From positions 923,501-987,500 of the forward strand of contig NZ_CP137852.1 of NCBI RefSeq assembly GCF_033547095.1: 64,000 bases of DNA, written 5' to 3'. Source of the DNA: Sediminicoccus rosea (lineage in GTDB: Bacteria; Pseudomonadota; Alphaproteobacteria; Acetobacterales; Acetobacteraceae). Within the stretch, counting starts at the first letter, position 1. Every line of letters begins with the position of its first letter. This document shows, in pieces, positions 55,803 to 62,597 of the stretch. A program made the position numbers and the translations under genes. The notes beneath the pieces were generated by a model. The model searched no databases. It was not told where the DNA came from and saw only the letters and a program-made list of their open reading frames with translations.

Positions 55803-55823
55803 GGGTGGCCCGAAGGGCCGCCC
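55803..55823 (+). terminator. terminator hairpin after nudC-lipoprotein
   Basis: GGGTGGCCC / GGGCCGCCC (9 bp with one U-G pair) around GAA, 2 bases after the stop codon. No U-tract. Confidence 0.55.
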
Positions 55824-55870
55824 TCAGGACACAGCACCTTCCCCGCGAAGCCGGTTCCGCCCTCCAGGAA

Positions 55871-56230
55871 TCCGCGCCGGACAGGCGCGGCGGGATGCTT
55901 CAGCATCCCGAAGCCAAGGCCGCGGACGCGGCCGCCCGACGTTTGAGGGCACAGCCAAGACTTATCCGCGCCGAACAGGCGCGGCGGGATGCTTCAGCAT
56001 CCCGAAGCCAAGGCCGCGGGCGCGGCCGCCCGGCGTTTGAGGGCACAGCCAAGACTGATCCGCGCCGGACAGGCGCGGCGGGATGCTTCAGCATCCCGAA
56101 GCCAAGGCCGCGGCCGCCCGGCGTTTGAGGGCACGGCCAAGACTGATCCGCGCCGGACAGGCGCGGCGGGATGCTTCAGCCTCCCGGAGCCAGGCGCGCG
56201 GATGCGCGCGCCCGGCGTCCGAGGGCGTCA
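55871..56230. repeat. four tandem ~94-bp palindromic repeats
   Basis: Units begin at 55871, 55965, 56059 and 56147 (periods 94, 94, 88), each opening TCCGCGCCGRACAGGCGCGG. Each contains hairpin GGGATGC-TTCA-GCATCCC, a CCGCGGRCGCGGCC block and the tail CGTTTGAGGGCA, followed by CAGCCAAGACT in copies 1-2 and CGGCCAAGACT in copy 3. Copies 1-3 are nearly identical, the third lacks 6 bases, and the fourth is diverged and runs into the cydB stop codon at 56228. Period 94 is not a multiple of three, so it is not coding. A single diverged relative lies at 61446-61509. Confidence 0.85.
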
Positions 56231-57238
56231 GTAATACCTCAGCTCCTTCGCCTTGCCGCCAAAGATGCGCCAGATGAAGAAGGTGTAGAGGCCGATCATC
56301 GGCAGCACGGCCAGCGCGCCGACGAGGATGATGACCAGCGATTCCGGCGCGCTGGCCGCCTGGAAGATGGTCAGCTTCTCCGGCACCACATAGGGCCAGA
56401 AGCTGTAGGCCAGGCCCTGGAAGCAGAGCACGAAAATCGCCGCGGTGGCGGCGAAGGGCACCCAGTCCAGGCTGTTGTCGGCACGCGGGAAGCGGCGCAG
56501 GAAGATGTGCAGCAGCAGGAACAGCGCGCCGGTGGCGAGCGGGATGGGCGCCAGCGCCAGCGTGTCGGGCATGCTGAACCAGCGCTCGAAGATGCGTGGG
56601 CTGGCGATGGGCGTCGCCGCACTCACCGCCAGCACGCCGGCCCAGCTGATATAGAGGGCGCGGCGCGCCCAGGTTGCGGCCAGCAGCTGCAGCGGGCCCT
56701 CGCCCCGCCAGACCAGCCAGCAGGCGCCGATCAGCGCATAGGCGGAGACGGTGAAGATGCCGGTGAGCATGGCGAAGCCGAAGGCGAGCCAGCCCTCGGC
56801 GAAGCCCAGGATGTAGCTGCCCAGCATCCAGCCCTGGCTGAAGGCGGCCAGGATGGAGCCGCCCTGGAAGACGACATCCCAGCGCGGCTTCTGCGTGACG
56901 GGCGCCTTGGCGCGGAATTCGAAGGCCACGCCGCGCAGGATCAGGCCCATGAGCATGAGCGCGACCGGGATGTAGAGCGCGGTGAGGATCACGCCATGCG
57001 CAGCGGGGAAGGCCACCAGCAGGAGGCCGACACCCAGCACCAGCCAGGTCTCGTTCGCGTCCCAGAAGGGGCCGATGCTGGCCACCATGCGGTCCCGCAT
57101 CGCTTCGTCATCCGTGCCGCGCAGCAGGATGCCGACGCCGAGGTCGAAGCCGTCCAGCACGGCATAGAGCAGCATGGCGACCGCCATGAGCACCGCGAAG
57201 GTGATGGGCAGCCAGGCGCCTGGGGGCAGGGTGTCCAT
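56228..57238 (-). CDS. cydB: cytochrome bd-type (CIO) ubiquinol oxidase subunit II
   Basis: 336-residue membrane subunit with eight or nine helices. N-terminal AVLMAVAMLLYAVLDGFDLG and GVGILLRGTDDEAMRDRMVA, then IGPFWDANETWLVLGVGLL are the CydB/CioB hallmark. GGKAKELRYY is the end. It follows cydA by 4 bases. No cydX is visible downstream, as expected for the CIO type; instead the 94-bp repeat array begins at its stop. Confidence 0.95.
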   Translation of the reverse strand: MDTLPPGAWLPITFAVLMAVAMLLYAVLDGFDLGVGILLRGTDDEAMRDRMVASIGPFWDANETWLVLGVGLLLVAFPAAHGVILTALYIPVALMLMGLILRGVAFEFRAKAPVTQKPRWDVVFQGGSILAAFSQGWMLGSYILGFAEGWLAFGFAMLTGIFTVSAYALIGACWLVWRGEGPLQLLAATWARRALYISWAGVLAVSAATPIASPRIFERWFSMPDTLALAPIPLATGALFLLLHIFLRRFPRADNSLDWVPFAATAAIFVLCFQGLAYSFWPYVVPEKLTIFQAASAPESLVIILVGALAVLPMIGLYTFFIWRIFGGKAKELRYY

Positions 57239-57242
57239 CGCT

Positions 57243-58589
57243 CTACTCCGCCGGAAGGGGCTTGGTGGAACCCTGCCCGCCGAGCTTCTCGGGCTCGGGC
57301 GCCGTCGGGCGGCGGGCCAGGTGCATCAGCGTCAGGATATAGGCCAGCAGCAGCGCCGCGTAGAGCGCCAGGTACATGATGAGCGAGCCGAGGATGGTGG
57401 TGGCCGCGACCGGCCCCGCCGCCTCGCCTGTGCGCAGGATGCCGGTGACGAGCCAGGGCTGGCGGCCGATCTCGGTCACGTACCAGCCGGCCAGCGTCGC
57501 CACCCAGCCGGAGAAGGTCATCCCCACCAGGACGCGGGCGAGGGTGGGCGTGATGCCGCGCTTGCGCAGCGTCCAGGCGCCCCACCAGGAGACGAGCAGC
57601 ATGAGCACGCCGACGCCCACCATGATGCGGAAGGCGAAGAAGACGGGCGCGACCGGCGGGTGGTCATTGCCGAATTCGTTGATGCCCTTCACCTCGCCAT
57701 CCAGCGAATGGGTCAGGATGAGGCTGCCGAGATAGGGGATCTTGATCTCGTAGTTGTTGGTGCGCGTGGCCGCGTCCGGGATGGCGAAGAGCACGAGGCC
57801 GGGGCCGCGCTCGGTCTCCCAGATGCCCTCCATGGCGGCGATCTTCTGCGGCTGGTGCTTCAGCGTGTTGAGGCCATGCGCGTCGCCCGCGAACATCTGG
57901 ATGGGGATGAGGATGGCGCCCAGCACCACGCCGGTCTTCAGCGCGCGGACCACGCCCGGCGAATGGTCGCCGCGCAGCCAGCGCCAGGAGGAAAGCCCCG
58001 CCATGAGGAAGGCGACGGTGAGGCCCGAGGCCAGCATCATGTGCGCGAGGCGATACGGCATGGAGGGGTTGAAGATGATCGCCATCCAGTCCGTCGCGTG
58101 GACCACGCCCTCGCGGATCTCGTAGCCCGTCGGCGTGTGCATCCAGGAGTTCAGCACGATGATCCAGAAGGCGGACATGCTGGTCCCGCCGGCCACCAGC
58201 AGGGTGGCCAGGGTGTGGATGCGGTTGGGCACGCGGCCATAGCCGAAGAGCATGACGGCGAGGAACGAGGCTTCGAGGAAGAAGGCCGTCAGCACCTCAT
58301 AGGCCAGCAGCGGCCCGGCGACATTGCCGACGCGCTCCATGAAGCCCGGCCAGTTGGTGCCGAACTGGAAGGACATGGTGACACCCGAGACGACGCCGAG
58401 CGCGAAGGTCAGCGCGAAGACCTTCACCCAGAACTTGTAGGCGTCCATCCAGGCGGCATCGCCCGTCTTGTCGAAGCGCAGCTTGAGGAAGAGCAGCACC
58501 CAGCCCAGCGCGATGGTGATGGTGGGAAAGAGGATGTGAAACGAGATATTCGCCGCAAACTGAATTCGGGCGAGGAGGATCGGGTCCAT
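57243..58589 (-). CDS. cydA: cytochrome bd-type (CIO) ubiquinol oxidase subunit I
   Basis: 448-residue haem subunit. RIQFAANISFHILFPTITIA carries the haem b595 His; EVLTAFFLEASFLAVMLFGY carries the conserved Glu; HMMLASGLTVAFLMAG, GDAHGLNTLKHQPQKIAAME and GWYVTEIGRQPWLVTGILRT follow. The Q-loop region is short, typical of the cyanide-insensitive CIO branch. It reduces O2 to water with ubiquinol at low oxygen. Middle gene of gbsR-cydA-cydB with 4-base gaps. Confidence 0.96.
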   Translation of the reverse strand: MDPILLARIQFAANISFHILFPTITIALGWVLLFLKLRFDKTGDAAWMDAYKFWVKVFALTFALGVVSGVTMSFQFGTNWPGFMERVGNVAGPLLAYEVLTAFFLEASFLAVMLFGYGRVPNRIHTLATLLVAGGTSMSAFWIIVLNSWMHTPTGYEIREGVVHATDWMAIIFNPSMPYRLAHMMLASGLTVAFLMAGLSSWRWLRGDHSPGVVRALKTGVVLGAILIPIQMFAGDAHGLNTLKHQPQKIAAMEGIWETERGPGLVLFAIPDAATRTNNYEIKIPYLGSLILTHSLDGEVKGINEFGNDHPPVAPVFFAFRIMVGVGVLMLLVSWWGAWTLRKRGITPTLARVLVGMTFSGWVATLAGWYVTEIGRQPWLVTGILRTGEAAGPVAATTILGSLIMYLALYAALLLAYILTLMHLARRPTAPEPEKLGGQGSTKPLPAE

Positions 58590-58593
58590 CAGA

Positions 58594-59169
58594 TCAGGCC
58601 TTCTTCGAGGGGCGGTTGCGGCGGGTGACGATGTCCTGGAAGCGCTCGGTCGCCTCCAGCACGCGGGCGACGCGGCCGCCCAGTTTGAGCAGAGCGATCA
58701 GACGTTCATCTGGGAGTGATTTCACATCATCCATCCACCCGGTGAGAAGAGAAATCACTTCCAGCAGGTTTTCCATGCGGCCCTGGGCGTGCTCATCCGC
58801 CCGGGTGGCGGGCTTCTGCATGAGCACGTCGCGCAACAGCGAGAGCGTCGGGTCGATTTCCCGCTTGCGGCGCTCCTCCGCCAGGATGCGGACGATCTGC
58901 CAGACGTCGTCGGGGGTGGTGAAATGCTCGCGCCGGTCGCCGGGGAGGTGCTGGAGCTTCACGAGGCGCCAGGTCTCCAGCTCCTTCAGTCCCATGGAGA
59001 CGTTGGAGCGGGAGAAGCCGAGCTGCGCCACGATGTCATCGGCGCAGAGGGGGCGGTCGGAGAGGAAGAGCAGGGCGTAGATCTGCCCCACGGTGCGGTT
59101 GATGCCCCAGCGCGAGCCCATCTCGCCGAAGTGGAGAACGAAGGCGGCGGTGGCGGGGGGCAGGTCCAT
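58594..59169 (-). CDS. GbsR/MarR-family regulator of the cyd operon
   Basis: 191-residue winged-helix regulator. HTH: GQIYALLFLSDRPLCADDIV, AQLGFSRSNVSMGLKELETW; wing: LVKLQHLPGDRREHFTTPDD; C-terminal dimerisation helices follow. It sits 4 bases upstream of cydA in the same transcript. Its own promoter carries a palindrome between -35 and -10 (59177-59204), so it is probably an autorepressor that also controls cydAB. No Shine-Dalgarno precedes the ATG. Confidence 0.92.
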   Translation of the reverse strand: MDLPPATAAFVLHFGEMGSRWGINRTVGQIYALLFLSDRPLCADDIVAQLGFSRSNVSMGLKELETWRLVKLQHLPGDRREHFTTPDDVWQIVRILAEERRKREIDPTLSLLRDVLMQKPATRADEHAQGRMENLLEVISLLTGWMDDVKSLPDERLIALLKLGGRVARVLEATERFQDIVTRRNRPSKKA

Positions 59170-59176
59170 GCCCGTC

Positions 59177-59204
59177 AGTATGTTCAGGAATTTCTGAAAA
59201 TCAA
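59177..59204 (-). promoter_or_regulatory. gbsR-cydAB promoter with operator palindrome
   Basis: On the minus strand: -35 TTGATT (59204-59199), 16-base spacer, -10 CATACT (59182-59177). The spacer is the near-perfect palindrome TTCAGAAATTCCTGAA (14 of 16 symmetric). The predicted start point falls at or next to the gbsR ATG (59169), implying a leaderless mRNA. Confidence 0.6.
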
Positions 59205-59286
59205 GGTAACACGCTCGGACATTCCGCAGGCGGTCCGGCCGGGCGCAACGCTGCCGCCCGGCCCCGAACCTTGCAGGAAGCTGGCG

Positions 59287-59502
59287 TCAGAGGTTCGGGA
59301 GGTCCTCGGCGAGGATGGAGATGGTGACGTGGTAGGTCACCTCGCCATCCTCGGCGTCGCGGTCCACGGTGCCGATGGTCTCGGCGCCGGCCAGCACTTC
59401 GACCGGGCCGTTGCGCGTGGCCGCGGCGCGGATCATCAGGTTGGAGCTGCCGAGCAGCTTGCGGAGATGGGCCTGGACGGCCTGGATTTCAGCGGGCTTC
59501 AT
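59287..59502 (-). CDS. DUF3126 family protein
   Basis: 71-residue protein MKPAEIQAVQAHLRKLLGSS, ending TYHVTISILAEDLPNL; a small alphaproteobacteria-restricted DUF3126 protein. Its ATG overlaps the DUF2459 stop by ATGA. Last gene of the TSUP-to-DUF3126 operon. Function unknown. Confidence 0.9.
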   Translation of the reverse strand: MKPAEIQAVQAHLRKLLGSSNLMIRAAATRNGPVEVLAGAETIGTVDRDAEDGEVTYHVTISILAEDLPNL

Positions 59503-60149
59503 GCCGCCGGGCTTAGACCCGCGGGCGCGGCTTGGCAAACGCCGGGGAGCCGCGCGGCCTGCCCCATCACCCCGCCCGAGAGGACCACGCCCTCGGCCCG
59601 CACCGGCAGGCCGCCGGCGGCCAGCATCCCGGCGGTCCAGGTGTTGCAGGTATAGGCCAGGCTGTAGCCGCGCGCGGCCCGGAAGAAGCGGCGGCCGGGG
59701 CGCGCCTCGATCAGCGCCAGGCCGTGCGAGGCCGGGCCGGGCGCGAAGCTGGCCAGCAGCGCCTCGCCCAGCGGCCCTTCTCCCAGCCGCGCGGGGGCCA
59801 CGGGGAGGCGCAGCGCGCGGGCAGGGATGCCGGACCAGGCGGTCACCTGCAGCGCGGCCTCGCCCGGGAAGGGGCCGGCCAGCCATTCGGCGGGGCCGGG
59901 CGATTCCGCCAGCATGAAGTGCCGCTTGCCGAAGCCGAAGAAGACCAGCGCCGCCTCGGGGAAGATGGCGGCGAGCGGGGGCGGCAGGAGGGCGGGCGGC
60001 AGGCCGATCTCGGTGTGCCAGCCGGCGTCGAGCAGCCAGAGCGCCGGGCCGGGCGCCGCCACGCAGCGGGGCAGATCAGCCAGAGTTGCGGGCATTGTGG
60101 CGCAGGCGGGCAGGGCCAGCGCCGCCAGCAGCACGCCACGCCGTGTCAC
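59499..60149 (-). CDS. DUF2459 family lipoprotein
   Basis: 216-residue protein from a GTG at 60149, one base after the uspA stop; an ATG at 60176 would instead overlap uspA. The GTG start gives a good lipoprotein signal (TRRGVLLAALALPAC). DUF2459-type segments: LLDAGWHTEIGLPPALLPPP, LVFFGFGKRHFMLA and AYTCNTWTAGMLAAGGLPVR, with a cysteine that may be catalytic. Unknown function; some homologues are near urease genes, which are not seen here. Confidence 0.8.
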   Translation of the reverse strand: MTRRGVLLAALALPACATMPATLADLPRCVAAPGPALWLLDAGWHTEIGLPPALLPPPLAAIFPEAALVFFGFGKRHFMLAESPGPAEWLAGPFPGEAALQVTAWSGIPARALRLPVAPARLGEGPLGEALLASFAPGPASHGLALIEARPGRRFFRAARGYSLAYTCNTWTAGMLAAGGLPVRAEGVVLSGGVMGQAARLPGVCQAAPAGLSPAA

Positions 60150-60150
60150 G

Positions 60151-60639
60151 TCAGGTGACGCGGTCCAGCTCCGCATCGCTCATGCTACCGGGCACGATGG
60201 TCATGGGCACGGTCATGCGCCCGGCGAGCTTGCCGGTCAGCGCCGTCACCAGCGGGCCCGGGCCCTTGGCATTGGCGGCGGTGGCGAGCACGAGGATGGA
60301 GATGCGCGGATCCTCCTCCAGCAGGGCCAGCAGCTCGTCGGCCACCTTGCCCTCGCGCGTGATGAGGATGGGCAGGCCGCCGGTGATGTCGCGCACCTGG
60401 GCGGCGAGGCCGGCCAGCGTCGCCTCGGCCTCGTCGCGGCGCTCCTCGGCCATCATGGCGCCGATGCCGGCCCATTCGCTCTGCTCGACCGGCTCGACCA
60501 CGCGCAGCAGGGCGACGCGGCCGCCGGACTTGGCGGCGCGCAGCGCGGCGTAGCGCAGCGCCACGGCACGCTCCGGGCTGTCATCCACGACGACGAGGAA
60601 GACGCGGTCGCGCCGGGCGGCTTCGGAAGCTTCGGGCAT
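60151..60639 (-). CDS. universal stress protein (UspA family)
   Basis: 162-residue protein with VFLVVVDDSPERAVALRYAA (ATP-binding start), LLRVVEPVEQSEWAGIGAMM, and SILVLATAANAKGPGPLVTA, close to a degenerate GxGxGPL phosphate loop. Its ATG overlaps the TIGR02186 stop (TGATG). Third gene of the TSUP operon. Confidence 0.85.
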   Translation of the reverse strand: MPEASEAARRDRVFLVVVDDSPERAVALRYAALRAAKSGGRVALLRVVEPVEQSEWAGIGAMMAEERRDEAEATLAGLAAQVRDITGGLPILITREGKVADELLALLEEDPRISILVLATAANAKGPGPLVTALTGKLAGRMTVPMTIVPGSMSDAELDRVT

Positions 60640-61529
60640 CAGTTTCTCCGAAAGAGCACGCTGCCGAGCCAGCCGGCGAGGGCGGCCAGGATGATGCAGA
60701 TGAGAGCGTAGAGCACCGGCTGGCCGCGCGCGACTCTCTCGATCTCGGCCGCGGTGCCCACGCGCTCGACGATGAAGCCCAGTTGCTCGGTCGCCACCAC
60801 GCGGCGGGCGCGGACCAGCATCACCTCGACGCGGTAGGAGCCAGGCTGGACGGTGGAGGGCAACGGCAGGCGCAGGTTGAACAGGCGCGAGCCCGCGATC
60901 TCGATCGGCTGCGCGTCCTCCTGCCAGAGGTTGGCGGATTGCTTCAGCGAGGCCAGCGCCCGGCGGAAGCCCGGCGCGCGCGCGCCGGTCGAGTTGAGCG
61001 GGATGGTGGCGAGGCCGATGCCGCGCGCCTGGCGGACATCCTCCGGCAGCAGGAGGGAGGCGGGGCGCGTGCCGGCGACGGCGTAGAAGCCGGGGACGTT
61101 CTCGAACCGGGCGGAGGGGCCGTTGAACCAGAGGCCCAGCACCTCGACCTTGCGGCGCACGACGAAGGGGCCGGAGGGGCCGCGCGCCAGGATGATGACC
61201 TCATCTCCGCCCGGCCCGAGCGGCTCCTCGGTGCTGCCGAAGACGAGGATGCTCTCGCCCACGAAGGCGGTGGTGATGGCGACGCGCTCGGTGGAGAGGC
61301 GGGCGACGAGGGGGGAGGGCTGGGCGAAAGCGAGGGCGGGGAGAAGCAGGAGCGCCGCAAGGCACGCGGCCCAGCCCAACCGCAGGGCCGCCAGTTGAAG
61401 ATCCGGCCGCAACGCGGCCGGCGCCGCCCAACCGGACGCACGGCCTGGCGCGACAACGGCGCGGCGAAGCGAAGCCGCCGGAGGCGGCGCCCGGTGCCTG
61501 AGGGCATCAAGAAATTCGCGGGTGCCCAT
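60639..61529 (-). CDS. TIGR02186 (PF09608-like) transmembrane protein
   Basis: 296 residues from ATG 61529, which overlaps the TSUP stop (TAATG). The first ~70 residues are low quality and run antisense to a repeat-like element (61446-61509); the true start may be later, at a TTG near the signal-like LGWAACLAALLLLPALAFAQ. The rest (VARLSTERVAITTAFVGESI, RRKVEVLGLWFNGP, AGTRPASLLLPEDV, a beta-rich exported domain, one C-terminal helix ALICIILAALAGWLGSVLFR) matches the alphaproteobacterial PF09608 family. Partner of the TSUP permease by context. Confidence 0.8.
   Translation of the reverse strand: MGTREFLDALRHRAPPPAASLRRAVVAPGRASGWAAPAALRPDLQLAALRLGWAACLAALLLLPALAFAQPSPLVARLSTERVAITTAFVGESILVFGSTEEPLGPGGDEVIILARGPSGPFVVRRKVEVLGLWFNGPSARFENVPGFYAVAGTRPASLLLPEDVRQARGIGLATIPLNSTGARAPGFRRALASLKQSANLWQEDAQPIEIAGSRLFNLRLPLPSTVQPGSYRVEVMLVRARRVVATEQLGFIVERVGTAAEIERVARGQPVLYALICIILAALAGWLGSVLFRRN
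61446..61509. repeat. solitary relative of the 55871-56230 repeat
   Basis: Shares GGCGCGGCG, CGAAGCC, GGCGCCCGG and a TGAGGGCA tail in the same order as the 94-bp units, but lacks the GGGATGC hairpin. It lies between the TSUP gene and the folded part of the TIGR02186 gene and may have extended the N-terminus of the latter. Confidence 0.5.
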
Positions 61530-62455
61530 TACCAACCGGGCCCGACGGAGAACAGGTTCTCCGGCACCCGCCAGAGATCCCACAGCAGCGAGCCCGCGAC
61601 CCCCAGCACCAGCAGGCCGAGCAGCGCGCGCGTCTCCTCGCCGCGCAGCTTGCCGCCCATGGCCGCGCCGAATTGCGCGCCCGCGACACCGCCGAGCAGC
61701 AGCAGCAGCGTCAGCACGATGTCCACGCCGCCCACCTGGATGGCCTGCAGGAAGGTGACCGAGGCGGTGACGCAGACCACCTGGAAGAGCGAGGTGCCGA
61801 TGACCACCGCCGTCGGCATGCCGAGGATGTAGATCATGGCCGGCACCAGCATGAAGCCGCCGCCGACGCCCATGATCGCCGAGAGGATGCCGATGACGAA
61901 GCCCACCATCAGCGGCGGGATGATGGAGATGTAGAGGCGGCTCTTGCGGAAGCGCAGCTTGAACGGCAGGCCATGCGCCCAGGAATGCGTGTGCAGCCGG
62001 ACCTGCTGCTTGCGGGAGCGGCGGAAGATGGCGCGCACGCTCTCCATCACCATCAGCGTGCCGACGGCGCCGAGCACGACGACGTAGAAGACGGCGACCG
62101 CCGCATCCACCTGGCCCGCGCGGCGCAGCATCGCGAAGATCTGCACGCCCACCACGCTGCCCACCAGGCCGCCCGCCACCAGCACGCCGCCCATCTGCCA
62201 GTCCACATTCTGCCGCCGCGCCTGGGCGATGAGGCCGGAGACGGAGGCGCCCAGCGTCTGGTTGGCGCCCGAGGCGACGGCGACGGTGGAGGGGATGCCG
62301 ATCAGCATGAGCATGGGCGTCAGCAGGAAGCCGCCGCCGACGCCGAAGAGGCCCGAGAGCCAGCCCACGACGAAGCCGATGCCCACCAGCATCAGGGCAT
62401 CCACGCTCATTTCGGCGATGGGCAGGTAGATCTGCAAGTGCGGCGACCGGGACAT
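61529..62455 (-). CDS. TSUP-family (TauE/SafE) permease
   Basis: 308-residue membrane protein with two related halves: VGIGFVVGWLSGLFGVGGGF and GILSAIMGVGGGFMLVPAMI are the repeated TSUP motif GxxxGxGGG. Probably exports sulfite, sulfoacetate or similar anions. The start ATG at 62455 gives MSRSPHLQIYLPIAEMSV; the longer start at 62491 lacks support. First gene of the five-gene coupled operon. Confidence 0.93.
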   Translation of the reverse strand: MSRSPHLQIYLPIAEMSVDALMLVGIGFVVGWLSGLFGVGGGFLLTPMLMLIGIPSTVAVASGANQTLGASVSGLIAQARRQNVDWQMGGVLVAGGLVGSVVGVQIFAMLRRAGQVDAAVAVFYVVVLGAVGTLMVMESVRAIFRRSRKQQVRLHTHSWAHGLPFKLRFRKSRLYISIIPPLMVGFVIGILSAIMGVGGGFMLVPAMIYILGMPTAVVIGTSLFQVVCVTASVTFLQAIQVGGVDIVLTLLLLLGGVAGAQFGAAMGGKLRGEETRALLGLLVLGVAGSLLWDLWRVPENLFSVGPGW

Positions 62456-62597
62456 GACATGGGTCCACACGGCCCCGGGGGCGGCGCGCATGGCAGGGCC
62501 CCAGACTTCACCCGCAATGATGGCATGGCAAGGGCAGAAGCGATGTCATGCGGCATCTGCTTGCGGGCCGGGGCGTTTCGGCCACAGAAGAGGGATC

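Noticed and set aside
55871-56230. CRISPR array
   Set aside because: Units are 94 bp, directly abutting and palindromic, with no variable spacers and no cas genes.
60639-62468. 609-residue minus-strand frame covering the TSUP and TIGR02186 genes
   Set aside because: Its first half is the wrong frame of the TSUP gene; only the part from 61529 on is a real protein.
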